DNA of 64,000 nucleotides from an uncultured Clostridia bacterium (GCA_947173485.1 CAMWFH010000003.1:124001-188000), one strand, 5' to 3'; shown: positions 34,151 to 42,952, numbered from the stretch's first letter. Numbers and translations are program-made. The notes: a model not told the origin generated them from the letters alone.

Positions 34151-35218
34151 TCACCGCTTATAGTCCGCCTCCAGAGGCGGCAGCACCTCCGGGTTCCGCA
34201 TGACCCAGGCCGTTGCATAGGCGCACAGCGTCAGGGACAGCTCTCCCTCGTCCCGGCCGTCCCGCAGGTGCCGGACGATCTCCTCCACCCGGGCGATGTC
34301 CTCTTCATGCAGGGGCTCTCCTAGGCGGAGATAGGCCGGGAAGATACGGAGCATCTTCCGGTAGTCGCCGTCCCAGTTCATGCTGCCGTTGGCCATGATC
34401 TCGTGGTCCACCCTGCCCGCGATTCGGACCGCCTCGCCCTGGGCCGTCTGGGCCCATCCGCTGGGCGGGACGAGATAGTCCCAGAGCCAGCGGAACGCAT
34501 CGCTCTGCTCCGGCACATGGATAGGGGACACGCCGTCGTGAAAGACCGCCTCCGGGACCGGGGCCACATCGAATATCTGGCAGAGCCGTTCCAGCCCCTC
34601 GGTCTGGCTGTGCAGAAAGGCCGGATCCTGGATCCCCCGCTTCACCCGCTGGAAACGCTCCGCCGAGCGCCCCAGGGCCTCCCGGGCCCGGTCCGTGATC
34701 GTGGCCCCGTGGTCCAGCAGGATCTGGCAGATCTCCAGCAGGAGGGGGTAGGGCAGGCGGTCCTGCAAAAGCGTTTTTTCCAAAGGGGTCAGATATCCCG
34801 GCCAGTCGATCCTGCCCGACCGGACATCCACGTCAACGCCGGCCCCCAGCAGCGCCCGGACCGCCTCTGCGCGCCCATACAGGGCCGCCAGGTGCAGCGG
34901 TGTCACGCCAAAGTCGTCCGCCACATCCACGCTGGCCCCCAGGTCGATGAGGAGCTGCACATCGCCGTTCCAACAGGAGGCCTGGTCGAAGAGCGGCGTC
35001 TTTCTATAGTAGCTCTGATGATCGATGTCCGCCCCCTGCTCCTTGGCCCAAAAGGCAAATCCTCTGGGCAGGGGCGCCAGGGAGAAGATATTGGAGCCGT
35101 ATTTGCTAGTGACGGCATTGGGCTCGCACCGCAGGAACTGCTCCTTCAGCGCCTCTATATCTCCCTGCTCCAAAAGCGCGTTGATCTCTTTGGGAAGCGT
35201 TTTTCGTTTTTTAGCCAT
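34151..35218 (-). CDS. Ankyrin-repeat protein
   Basis: A 355-residue protein. Ankyrin-type repeats occupy about residues 50-180; the clearest is DDFGVTPLHLAALYGRAEAVRALLGAGVDVDV. The C-terminal 170 residues include FRWLWDYLVPPSGWAQTAQGEAVRIAGRVDHEIMANG and contain no domain I recognise. Its role is unknown; ankyrin proteins bind other proteins. ATG 35218 has GGGAGG upstream; the open frame to 35458 has no start signal. No partner gene is evident, and asnS downstream has its own promoter. Confidence 0.82.
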   Translation of the reverse strand: MAKKRKTLPKEINALLEQGDIEALKEQFLRCEPNAVTSKYGSNIFSLAPLPRGFAFWAKEQGADIDHQSYYRKTPLFDQASCWNGDVQLLIDLGASVDVADDFGVTPLHLAALYGRAEAVRALLGAGVDVDVRSGRIDWPGYLTPLEKTLLQDRLPYPLLLEICQILLDHGATITDRAREALGRSAERFQRVKRGIQDPAFLHSQTEGLERLCQIFDVAPVPEAVFHDGVSPIHVPEQSDAFRWLWDYLVPPSGWAQTAQGEAVRIAGRVDHEIMANGSMNWDGDYRKMLRIFPAYLRLGEPLHEEDIARVEEIVRHLRDGRDEGELSLTLCAYATAWVMRNPEVLPPLEADYKR

Positions 35219-35348
35219 AGGGCCCTCCCGTTCTGATCTGCTGGACCGATCATAGCACAAGACCGCCGTGATGGCAATACGATCTTGCAAAGACCGCCGG
35301 AGGCATGGGCTCCGCGGCACTTTTCTTGAAAGGGCAGCCGTTCGGGGC

Positions 35349-35377
35349 TTGTTTTTCTCCGATAAGTTGTATATAAT
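35349..35377 (+). promoter_or_regulatory. Promoter of the DUF2156-GNAT gene
   Basis: TTGTTT (35349-35354), 17 nt, TATAAT (35372-35377), 58 nt before the ATG. Confidence 0.65.
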
Positions 35378-35435
35378 ATCCTGCGTATGTCTCCGATCGG
35401 ATACTTCAAAAGAAAAGGACTGTTTATAAACCTGT

Positions 35436-36842
35436 ATGTTGGACTTTCGACCTGTCACCCACGATGATATCCCCCTGCTCCGGCGCTACTACGAGGACTG
35501 TACCTATAAGCTCTGCGAATACTCCGTGGGCATCAAGCTCATGTGGGACCACTCCCTCCACTGCGCCTGGGCGGAGGCGGCGGGCTGCCTGCTGGTCCGC
35601 AGCCATATCGCGGGCCGCTATGTATTCGACTTCCCCGTCCCCTTGGGGGAGGACGCCAGCGTCTCCGCCGCCCTGGACGCCATCGATGCCTACTGCACCG
35701 AACTGGGCCTGGCACCCACCTTTATGGCGGTCCCCCGGGCCTGCCTAACGGACCTGCTCCTCCGCTATCCCCGGCTGAGCCTGGATGACCGCCGGCCCAA
35801 CCAGGACTATCTCTACCTGGCGGAGGACCTGGCCTCCTTCGCCGGCCGGCGCTACTCCGGCCAGCGCAACCACATCAACAAGTTCCACAAGCTCTACCCA
35901 GAGGCCCATTTCCGCCCCATCGTCCCGGAGGACCGGGAGGAGCTGGAGGCGTTCTGGGAGGAGTTCCACCAGACCTTCCATAAGGAGAACGCCACCGCCC
36001 AGAAGGAGCTGTGCTACGCCCGGGACTTCAGCCGGCTGATCGGCCAGCCCTGGGTGCTGGCGGGGGCGCTGGAGCTGGAGGGGCGGTTCATCGCCATCGC
36101 CATCGGCGAGATCTGCGGCGACACCCTCCAATGCCATGTGGAGAAGGCCCTCACCCAATATGAGGGGGTCTACCCCACGATGGTCCAGTCCTTCTCCGCC
36201 TATTTCAGCGAAAAGGAAACGTTCCGCTGGATCAACCGGGAGGACGACAGCGGCGATAAGGGCCTGCGGACCAGCAAGCTCCAGTATCTGCCAGCGGAGA
36301 TGGGGGAGAAGTTCTGGGTGGAGGTCCACACCGACCTCCACGCCCTCCGGGAGATCCCCGCCATCTACACCCCCCGCCTGACCCTGGATGCCATCACCGA
36401 AGCCGACATCCCCGCCTACGACCGGCTGTGCCTGGACGACGAGCGCAACCGCTGGTGGGGCTACGACTACCGGGAGGACCTCCACGGGCCCATGACGGAG
36501 CGTTACTTCTACAACGTGGCCCACCGGGACTTCCTGAACCACGCCGCCATCAACTTCGCCATCCGCAGGGAGGGGCAGTTCATCGGTGAGGCGGTCCTCT
36601 ACCACTTCGACTGCAAGGGCGGCGCGGAGCTGGGCTGCCGCATCCTGCCGGAGTTCGCCGGCCAGGGCTACGGCGCCGAGGCCTTTGCCGCCGCCGCGGA
36701 CTGGTCTCTCTACAGCCTGGGGCTGTATGTCCTCCGGGCCAAGTGCTTCAAGGAGAACCAGGCGTCCTATAAGATGCTCTCCGCCCATATGCGCCCCAAC
36801 GGGGAGGACGATACCTACTTCTATTTTGAGCGAAAAGTGTAA
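35436..36842 (+). CDS. DUF2156 (LPG-synthase-C) plus GNAT acetyltransferase fusion
   Basis: A 468-residue two-domain protein. Residues 1-290 match DUF2156, the GNAT-like domain of phosphatidylglycerol lysyltransferase (MprF) lacking its membrane part: LDFRPVTHDDIPLLRRYYEDC, then RYSGQRNHINKFHKLYPEAHFRPI and TLQCHVEKALTQYEGVYPTM. Residues 305-468 form a RimJ-type acetyltransferase: IYTPRLTLDAITEADIPAYDRLC, GAELGCRILPEFAGQGYGAEAF (acetyl-CoA loop), RAKCFKENQASYKML. The acceptor of either domain is unknown; aminoacyl-tRNA is a possible donor for the first. Only a weak ribosome site is seen before ATG 35436. It lies 40 nt before the DegV gene. Confidence 0.85.
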   Translation: MLDFRPVTHDDIPLLRRYYEDCTYKLCEYSVGIKLMWDHSLHCAWAEAAGCLLVRSHIAGRYVFDFPVPLGEDASVSAALDAIDAYCTELGLAPTFMAVPRACLTDLLLRYPRLSLDDRRPNQDYLYLAEDLASFAGRRYSGQRNHINKFHKLYPEAHFRPIVPEDREELEAFWEEFHQTFHKENATAQKELCYARDFSRLIGQPWVLAGALELEGRFIAIAIGEICGDTLQCHVEKALTQYEGVYPTMVQSFSAYFSEKETFRWINREDDSGDKGLRTSKLQYLPAEMGEKFWVEVHTDLHALREIPAIYTPRLTLDAITEADIPAYDRLCLDDERNRWWGYDYREDLHGPMTERYFYNVAHRDFLNHAAINFAIRREGQFIGEAVLYHFDCKGGAELGCRILPEFAGQGYGAEAFAAAADWSLYSLGLYVLRAKCFKENQASYKMLSAHMRPNGEDDTYFYFERKV

Positions 36843-36882
36843 TAGGTGATAGTATGCTATATCCTACAAGGAGGCGATCTTT

Positions 36883-37728
36883 ATGCCTGTTCTGATCACG
36901 ACGGACAGCGTCTGCGACCTGTCCCCGGATATCCTGGAGCGTTTCCAGATCAAGATGCTCCCCCTGACCGTCAGCCTGGGGGACCGGGCCTACAAGGACG
37001 GTCTGGAGCTGACGCCGGAGGACATCTACGCCGCCTACCGCCGGGAGCATCTGCTGCCCCAGACGGCCGCCATCTCCCCCCAGGAGTTCACCGACACCTT
37101 CACCCCCTACCTCCAGCAGGGCTATGAGATCGTCCATCTGGACATCAGCGCCGAGCTGTCCGCCTGCTGCCAGAACGCCTCGATCGCCGCCGCCGGCCTG
37201 GAGGGGCTCTACCCGGTGGACACCCGCCATCTGAGCACCGGCCAGGGCCTGGTGGTGCTGGAGGCCTGCCGCCTGCGGGACCTGGGGCTCTCCGCGAAGG
37301 AGGTGGCCCAGGGGGCCAGGGACTACATCTCCCGCGTACACACCAGCTTCGTACTGGACACCCTGGAATATATGTGGAAGGGCGGCCGGTGCAGCGGCTT
37401 CACCGCCCTGGGGGCCAACCTGCTGAACATCAAGCCCTGCCTGGAGATGCAGGAGGGGCTGCTGAAGGTGTGCAAGAAGTACCGGGGGTCTATGCGGAAG
37501 GTCTATCTCCAGTACGTCAAGGAGCAGATGCAGACGCCGGACATCGACCCCCGCCGGGTGTTCATCACCCACTCCGGCGGCATCGAGCCGGAGGTGCTGG
37601 AGGAGCTGCGGGCCATCGTCCAGGAGGCGGTCCACCCGGAGGAGCTGCTCGTCACCACCGCCGGCTGTACCGTCACCAGCCACTGCGGCCCCGGCACCAT
37701 GGGCGTGCTGTTCGCCACAAGAGCATAA
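36883..37728 (+). CDS. DegV-family fatty-acid-binding protein
   Basis: A 281-residue protein of the DegV/FakB family. The N-terminal LITTDSVCDLSPDILERFQIKMLPLTVSLGDRAYKDG and the mid-protein motif DTLEYMWKGGRCSGFTALGANLLNIKPCLEM (read as two segments) are typical. Members bind a fatty acid and present it to the FakA kinase; FakA is not in the window. The Shine-Dalgarno ACAAGGAGG is 8 nt from the ATG. It ends at a strong terminator. Confidence 0.92.
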   Translation: MPVLITTDSVCDLSPDILERFQIKMLPLTVSLGDRAYKDGLELTPEDIYAAYRREHLLPQTAAISPQEFTDTFTPYLQQGYEIVHLDISAELSACCQNASIAAAGLEGLYPVDTRHLSTGQGLVVLEACRLRDLGLSAKEVAQGARDYISRVHTSFVLDTLEYMWKGGRCSGFTALGANLLNIKPCLEMQEGLLKVCKKYRGSMRKVYLQYVKEQMQTPDIDPRRVFITHSGGIEPEVLEELRAIVQEAVHPEELLVTTAGCTVTSHCGPGTMGVLFATRA

Positions 37729-37732
37729 GACA

Positions 37733-37778
37733 AGCGGGCCAGGCGCGCTCCCCAGCGCCTAGCCCGCTCCTTGTTTTT
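37733..37778 (+). terminator. Terminator after the DegV gene
   Basis: GCGGGC and AGGCGC pair with GCGCCT and GCCCGC around one mismatch, followed by CCTTGTTTTT. It lies at the convergent end with the 181-residue membrane protein gene, whose stop overlaps the T-run. Confidence 0.8.
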
Positions 37779-38322
37779 ATCCTGCCTCCTTGTCCCGCAG
37801 GCGCTTTGCCATGAAGAAAAGGGCAAAGATCGCCGAAAAGGCCATCAGGAGGACCGCCAGGACGATGAGCATCCTTGCCCATACCAGCACATCCGGCCAG
37901 TCCCTGTCCAGATAGGGACGCATGATATGGGTCGCCGTCAGGCCCAGTATCCAGACCGTGCGGCAGCGGAGGAACAGCCGGGGCAGGGCGCTGTCCGCCG
38001 GCAGGCGCTCCTGGGCCAGGGCGGCTAAGTCCGTCAGGAGCTGAAAATAGAAATACAGGGAGATCGCTCCGGTCACTAGGCTGACCGCCGCCGGCCACGG
38101 CACCCGCCCCGTGGCGGCGGACACCCCCAGCACCAAGGCGAAGGGCCGCAGCAGCCCCAGAGTAGGCCGGGCCTGGGCCAGTTGGGGCAGCTGGAAGAAC
38201 AGGATCAGCCAGCCGATCCAAGCCGGCAGGAGAGGGATGCCGCCAATGGAGATGTCGAAATGGATGAACAGCAGGCCGATGGCGGTCCACTGGAGGCGCC
38301 GTCCCAGTGCCCGGTCCGTCAT
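37777..38322 (-). CDS. Hypothetical membrane protein of the BlaR1-like operon
   Basis: A 181-residue protein with about five membrane helices (for example TAIGLLFIHFDISIGGIPLL and MLIVLAVLLMAFSAIFALFF). No family recognised. Its ATG overlaps the stop of the M56 peptidase gene by 4 nt (ATGA type), so it is translated with that gene and belongs to the blaI-M56 operon. A role as accessory or target of the sensor is inference. Confidence 0.72.
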   Translation of the reverse strand: MTDRALGRRLQWTAIGLLFIHFDISIGGIPLLPAWIGWLILFFQLPQLAQARPTLGLLRPFALVLGVSAATGRVPWPAAVSLVTGAISLYFYFQLLTDLAALAQERLPADSALPRLFLRCRTVWILGLTATHIMRPYLDRDWPDVLVWARMLIVLAVLLMAFSAIFALFFMAKRLRDKEAG

Positions 38323-40295
38323 GGGGACACCTCCCGCTCCAGCGTCAGTGGATAGACCGTGCCGTCCACGGTCAGCTCCCCCTCGTAGCCGTACTGTCCA
38401 AAGATATACCGCATCTCCGCCAGACCGCCGTTGCCGCCCGTGCCGCCTCCGCCGCGGTTGAAGAGCGTCTGCTCCTGGCAGAACAGCTCCCCCGCTGCCT
38501 GCGGGGACTCGAACCGGAAGGAGGTCTGGAACTGTTCCCCAGAGGCGGCGCGCTGCCCCTCCGCATCCAAGACGTATACCCGCAGGGAGATCTCCCGGTC
38601 CTTGCCGGTGCGGTCCGTCACGGTGGCCCGCCAGATCAGCACACCAGCGGTATAAGGGTCATCCAGCTGGGGCAGGGACTCGGCAGGGCGGATACCGGCA
38701 AACAGCATATGCAGCCAGTTCTGTTCGCCGCCATAGGGCGCTCCGGCAAGGCGCAGCCGGTTGACCGGCTCCAGCCGCACCTGGATCCCTGCCGCCTCCC
38801 CGGTCCAGGCGGCCGCCGCCGGCAGGACCGTCTCATCCGTGACGAGCCCAGCCAAGTCGTTATACTGGGCGATCCAGTCCTCCCCCTCCGGGCTGACCGC
38901 GCCCGTCTGAATGGACAGCTCCCGGACCGTCCAATACCGCCCCTCCGGCTGGAGGGAGACGGTATGGCACAGGTAGCCCACCTGGGGATCTTCCACATCC
39001 CAGAAGTCCTGAAAAAAGAACACCTGACAGAGCCAGCCCTCCCCCTCCGGCACCAGACCAACGATATAGGGACCGGCCTCATAGGGCACGCCGCCGGAGG
39101 GGGGCTGCCGGTCCTCCCAAGCCGCCTCCAGGCCGCCGTAACGGAGGGCAAAGTTCCTCCGGTCCGCCTCCGGCAGGGCCATCATGTGGTAGAACAGGGC
39201 CGTCTCCGGGTCGCGGCGCTCCGTGTACAGCGCCTTGGCATAGGTGTCCAGCGCGCCCACGGGCGTGGTGGGCCGAGTCCGGCGAGCCAGGGTCAGCGCC
39301 TGGGCGGTGCTGGCCGGCCGGTCCTCCTCCCGCAGCACCGCCCGCACCGGCACCACCAGGGAGAGCCCCAGCACCACCGCCATACACGCCGCCGCCAGCT
39401 CCATCCCCTTGGGGAAGCGGCGGGACCGGGCGATGGCCTCCACCCGCTCCTTGATATGCCGGGCCCCGTTGGCCATAGTGGTAGTGCCGGGCCGGGGCTT
39501 GCTACCGGCCATGGACAGCAGCAGATACCCATAGTCCCGCCGCGCCTCCCCCTCCAGCCGCTCCAGCACCAGCTGGTCGCAGCGGCGCTCCCGGTCGTTG
39601 GCCGCCTGGTCCAGGGCATACCATACCAGGGGATCGGGCCAGTGGATGCAGCACAGCAGGGTGTCCAGCCAGCCCCAGACCACATCCCTCTGCCGGAGAT
39701 GGAACAGCTCATGGAGCAGGACCGGGGAGGCCGTCTCCTCCCCGGCGGGCAGGACCAGGGTGGGGCGGACCACACCAGCTAAAAAGGGGGCCTTCAGCCC
39801 CGGGAGCGTCACCACCCGCCGGGGCATGGGCAGCCGGTGGGCCTCCGCCAGGGCCCGGATGGGGCTGGTATCTGTCAGCGCCTCTGCCTGAGAGAGGAGG
39901 GCGCGCAGCTCCAGAGCCCGCTTCAGCGCCCGCAGGAGGAAGAACAGGACCCCTGCCAGGTAGAGCAGGAACAGCCAGTCCGTGACGGACCGGGGCGCAA
40001 CGGCGGGCGGCAGGGGGACCGGCAGCAGGGGCAGGTCCCCTGTCCAGGGGCTGGAGTAGGCGGAGGAGAGACGCAGCTCCGCCGCTGTCCGCCAGTAGTC
40101 GATGAGATAGCGCAGGTCTGCCGCCGGACCGGTGAGCCGGGCGGGGACCAGCAGCCGCAGGAGCAGCACCCCCCACAGGATGCTCTGGCACCTGGGGGAC
40201 AGCTTATCCCGGAAGATCTGCCGCAGCAGCAGGAGCAGCGCGGCTGCCACGGCGGCGGCTGCTGTCTGCTGGAGGAAGGACCAGATGCTCGTCAT
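38319..40295 (-). CDS. M56-family (BlaR1-like) sensor metallopeptidase
   Basis: A 658-residue membrane protein. The first 350 residues hold four membrane helices and the M56 domain with the zinc signature LLHELFHLRQRD (HExxH), preceded by PFLAGVVRPTLVLPAG, and NDRERRCDQLVLE carrying the third zinc ligand. The C-terminal half is a large extracytoplasmic region that does not look like the penicillin-binding sensor domain of BlaR1 (I see no SxxK near its start), so the signal is probably not a beta-lactam. By analogy it would cleave or trigger cleavage of the BlaI-like repressor encoded 3 nt upstream. Confidence 0.88.
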   Translation of the reverse strand: MTSIWSFLQQTAAAAVAAALLLLLRQIFRDKLSPRCQSILWGVLLLRLLVPARLTGPAADLRYLIDYWRTAAELRLSSAYSSPWTGDLPLLPVPLPPAVAPRSVTDWLFLLYLAGVLFFLLRALKRALELRALLSQAEALTDTSPIRALAEAHRLPMPRRVVTLPGLKAPFLAGVVRPTLVLPAGEETASPVLLHELFHLRQRDVVWGWLDTLLCCIHWPDPLVWYALDQAANDRERRCDQLVLERLEGEARRDYGYLLLSMAGSKPRPGTTTMANGARHIKERVEAIARSRRFPKGMELAAACMAVVLGLSLVVPVRAVLREEDRPASTAQALTLARRTRPTTPVGALDTYAKALYTERRDPETALFYHMMALPEADRRNFALRYGGLEAAWEDRQPPSGGVPYEAGPYIVGLVPEGEGWLCQVFFFQDFWDVEDPQVGYLCHTVSLQPEGRYWTVRELSIQTGAVSPEGEDWIAQYNDLAGLVTDETVLPAAAAWTGEAAGIQVRLEPVNRLRLAGAPYGGEQNWLHMLFAGIRPAESLPQLDDPYTAGVLIWRATVTDRTGKDREISLRVYVLDAEGQRAASGEQFQTSFRFESPQAAGELFCQEQTLFNRGGGGTGGNGGLAEMRYIFGQYGYEGELTVDGTVYPLTLEREVSP

Positions 40296-40298
40296 CTC

Positions 40299-40658
40299 TT
40301 ACACCTCCATATCGTCCAGCAGCTGCCGCAGGGCCGCCCGTTCCTCCCCGGTGAGGGCCCCCTCCCGGACGAAGGCCGCCACCAGCTCCCCGGCGGAACC
40401 GGCATAGAGCCGGTCCACCAGCTCCTGCCGCTGCTGGCTGGTCCAGTCCTCCCGGCCCAGGGCGGCGGCATACCGCCGGGGCGATGCGCCATCGGCGCGG
40501 ACCAGGCCCTTGGCGGTCATGCGGGTGAGGTATGTGTGGAGGGTGGTGCTGCGCCAGCCGGTGCCCAGGGCCTCCAACAGCGGGCCCAGGGTCATGGGAC
40601 CGTTGGCCCACAGGGCCTCTAAGATCTTCCACTCGTTGTCTGTGAGATGGGTAGACAT
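40299..40658 (-). CDS. BlaI/MecI/CopY-family repressor
   Basis: A 119-residue winged-helix repressor: LTDNEWKILEALWANGPMTLGPLLEALGTGWRSTTLHTYLTRMTAKGLV is the DNA-binding domain and the C-terminal helices (REDWTSQQRQELVDRLYAGS) form the dimer arm. In place of the usual Asn-Met cleavage loop, the region RADGASPRRYAAALG holds no obvious Asn-Phe site. AGGAGG lies 7 nt before the ATG and is inside the operator, so the repressor probably controls its own promoter. It is first gene of the three-gene operon with the M56 peptidase and the small membrane protein. Confidence 0.9.
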   Translation of the reverse strand: MSTHLTDNEWKILEALWANGPMTLGPLLEALGTGWRSTTLHTYLTRMTAKGLVRADGASPRRYAAALGREDWTSQQRQELVDRLYAGSAGELVAAFVREGALTGEERAALRQLLDDMEV

Positions 40659-40665
40659 GGAAACG

Positions 40666-40709
40666 CCTCCTACAGCTGTAGAATGGATATATTCTACAGC
40701 TGTAGGAGG
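40666..40709. promoter_or_regulatory. Double BlaI-type operator
   Basis: A perfect 19-bp inverted repeat (40666-40684 and 40691-40709) with each arm containing the palindrome TACAGCTGTA (40671-40680, 40695-40704). TACA-n2-TGTA is the known BlaI/MecI recognition core. The sites overlap the -10 region and the ribosome binding site of the repressor gene. Confidence 0.88.
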
Positions 40710-40719
40710 TGTTTGTCAA
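40691..40719 (-). promoter_or_regulatory. Promoter of the blaI-M56 operon
   Basis: Leftward TTGACA (40714-40719), 17 nt, TAGAAT (40691-40696), overlapping the operator. Confidence 0.85.
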
Positions 40720-40775
40720 GTCCGCTCTGTACTGTCTTACGCTCTATCACCATGTATTGCCCAATAGGCCGCCAA

Positions 40776-41114
40776 CTACAGCAGCCCGGCAACGGCCTCT
40801 AAGACCTTGATGACCTGCGCCACCTTGTTTGGCGGTATCCGCCTGACCAACTGGGCGATATATGCGTCTATATCCTCTGGAGCCGGTGCCGCATCGAACC
40901 GCAGCAGCTCGTGCAGGGGAACGTCCAATCCCAACGCGAGCTTATAGAGGGTATCCACCGTCGGGCACTTCTGGCCCCGCTCGATCTGGCCTAGGTATAC
41001 GCTGTTGATCCCGGCGCGAAGGGCAAGCTCCTCCTGGCTGATGTCCCGCTGCCTCCGCAAGCACCGGATCCTATCGGCGGTCGCCTGCATGATCTGTTGT
41101 TTCTGCATACTCAT
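40776..41114 (-). CDS. XRE-family helix-turn-helix regulator
   Basis: A 112-residue protein with a Cro/CI helix-turn-helix: IRCLRRQRDISQEELALRAGINSVYLGQIERGQKCPTVDTLYKLALGLDVPL (about residues 16-68), followed by a short helical tail ending KVLEAVAGLL. ATG 41114 has AGGCGGG upstream; the open frame to 41312 runs over the divergent promoters and has no start signal. It faces a frameshifted membrane-protein gene, with a palindrome midway, so it is likely to regulate itself and perhaps that gene. Confidence 0.87.
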   Translation of the reverse strand: MSMQKQQIMQATADRIRCLRRQRDISQEELALRAGINSVYLGQIERGQKCPTVDTLYKLALGLDVPLHELLRFDAAPAPEDIDAYIAQLVRRIPPNKVAQVIKVLEAVAGLL

Positions 41115-41145
41115 AGTGTTCCCGCCTTTTGATCGTCTCTTCATA

Positions 41146-41174
41146 ACTTTATACAAGATCACAGCCTTGTTCAA
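41146..41174 (-). promoter_or_regulatory. XRE gene promoter
   Basis: Leftward TTGAAC (41169-41174), 17 nt, TAAAGT (41146-41151). Confidence 0.55.
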
Positions 41175-41178
41175 CAGC

Positions 41179-41205
41179 CTATATACTTCTATATAAAGTA
41201 TATAG
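41179..41205. promoter_or_regulatory. Candidate XRE operator palindrome
   Basis: CTATATACTT (41179-41188) and AAGTATATAG (41196-41205) form a perfect inverted repeat between the two divergent -35 boxes. Confidence 0.6.
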
Positions 41206-41207
41206 AC

Positions 41208-41236
41208 TTGATTACAAAAGCCATTGGTGCTATACT
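41208..41236 (+). promoter_or_regulatory. Promoter of the divergent membrane-protein gene
   Basis: TTGATT (41208-41213), 17 nt, TATACT (41231-41236) with TGC extension. Confidence 0.75.
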
Positions 41237-41280
41237 TCTCCCAGTGACCCACACCAAAAGAGACAAGGAGAGATCGTGCC

Positions 41281-42650
41281 ATGCTCAGATATGAACTGTT
41301 CGGTCGAGTCATCCTGTTTGAAGATGCCGCGGAGCGCTCCTATGACTTGCAGGCTGCCGCAGAGCGGGCCTGTTTAGAGGCTTCCCACCGGTTCAGCAAG
41401 TGGTATACACAGCGCGGGAGCATCCAAGCCGTTTTGGACGGCTATCTTCCTTTTACAAGATCGACGATCGAGGAGCTGGCTTTTCACCCTCTGTTCAGCC
41501 AGCTCGCCGGATGTGAGATCTATGATGTGAGCGAGGATACTTACTGGGACCGCTGTGTCAGTCTGGAGGGGGCCCGCGCCGCGCTGGAGGTGGTGGAGCA
41601 TCAGTATGACGCGATCCTGGACCGGCAAAACGCAGAGAAAGCACAGCGCACCGACCGAAAAGCCAACCGCAGTCATTACAGATCCTACACCAGTTTCCAT
41701 AGTGACGCCTGGCTGCAGGACCAAGCGGCGGCTGGTGTGAAAAACCTGGCGTCCTTTACCGGGCATACACTGTGGAACACCGTTGGGAACGCCGGCTCCG
41801 CTATATCAGCTTCCATAGACAAAAACGCCCTCTACAAGGATACCGCGCTCTACGCCCTTGGAACGAGGCGCTCGCCCAATACATTTTTGTCCATTTCCCA
41901 GCCGGCCGGCGCACGGCCTATGCGGCCGCGCAGCGCTTCTCTGTCGATCTGTCTGATGCTGTGGAGGAGATCCTTGCCCAAGAATATGACGAGACGGCCC
42001 AGTCCTCTGAGGCGGCGGCGCAGGCCGCTTGTGAAGAATTTATGGAGGCTTTGCGCCAGTACCCGGCGCAGGAAAAGCTGAAAGGGCCGTTTTTTGAGCA
42101 GCTGCAAAAGCGGATCTGGGAGATCTGGACGGAGGAGCTGACCCAGAGCTGCCTGGGCTATGAGACCGCAGACGAGGCCGCCTGCGAGAGCTTTATCACT
42201 GCGATCAAGGCCCATAGAACGCCTGACGGGCTGAAAGCCCCCTTCCTGCAAAAGGTGCAGGCCCGCATCGAGCAGATCTGGTCCGCAGAGGACGGGGAGA
42301 TCTTTGACGACCTGTATAAAAAGGTCGATATCACCGACCCAAAGGCAGTCGCGGAAGCTATAGCCTATGTGCGGAGCAAGGGCCGCACAGGTTCCTCCCA
42401 AAAATATCTTGACGCGCTGTCTGCCTGTACGGCCAAAAACATCGAAAAAGCGCATCTCTATCGCGATACGAACCGCTATAAGCTGTACATCCTTCTGGCG
42501 GTCCTCTCCATCCTTGCGTCCTTGATCCTTCCTATCGCCTGGATCGCCGCCATCCCCCTGTTCATCCTGGCAAGAGATCTGAAAAAGACCTGGATGCTGC
42601 TGACGATCGGCGGCACCGTGATCCATCCCGCGCTGCGCGGGAAGGGCTGA
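41281..42650 (+). pseudogene. Hypothetical helical protein with C-terminal membrane anchor, single frameshift
   Basis: About 456 codons once a one-base loss near 41854-41860 (TACGCCCTTGG) is repaired; the first frame gives residues 1-193, the second continues EALAQYIFVHFPAGRRT to the stop at 42650. Family unknown. The protein is mostly helical and charged; near the C-terminus a long hydrophobic hairpin (YILLAVLSILASLILPIAWIAAIPLFILA) would anchor it. GAGA before ATG 41281 is a weak ribosome site. It is divergent from the XRE regulator and has a good promoter. As sequenced, the first frame stops at 42081. Confidence 0.65.
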
Positions 42651-42688
42651 CGCGCCCTCTGACTGGGGTCCCCCCCTCTCAAGGGGAA

Positions 42689-42741
42689 AACAGACTGGGA
42701 AAGGCTCGCCGGGAGCGATACCCCTTCCCAGTCTGTTTTTT
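42689..42741 (+). terminator. Terminator before glmU
   Basis: The ACAGACTGGGAA arm pairs with TTCCCAGTCTGT, then TTTTTT; the loop is 20 nt or more and partly self-paired. The 130 nt between this and the glmU promoter contain a 12-bp palindrome GGAGACGTCTCC (42846-42857) and a GCCGCCG/CGGCGGC hairpin, no gene. Confidence 0.82.
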
Positions 42742-42870
42742 GTCCAGGAGCTGGAATATATTGGCCGTCCCTGCTGCTGTCTGTCCCTCTGCCGCCCCCT
42801 TTTTGGCGTTTTGACGAAGGGCCGCCGCGGAAAGCTCGGCGGCGGGGAGACGTCTCCGCCAAAATGCTTA

Positions 42871-42899
42871 TAGACTTTCTGGGAAAAGGGTGATATAAT
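42871..42899 (+). promoter_or_regulatory. Promoter of the glmU-prs-pth-mfd cluster
   Basis: TAGACT (42871-42876), 17 nt, TATAAT (42894-42899) with TGA extension. Confidence 0.7.
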
Positions 42900-42952
42900 G
42901 ACAACAACTATCGATATCCGCCGGTACCTCGGATGAAAGGATGTGTCCTCAT

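Noticed and set aside
42846..42857. GGAGACGTCTCC palindrome upstream of glmU as an operator
   Set aside because: Short GC-rich palindromes are frequent here and it lies 14 bp or more from the -35 with no known regulator; kept only as a note.
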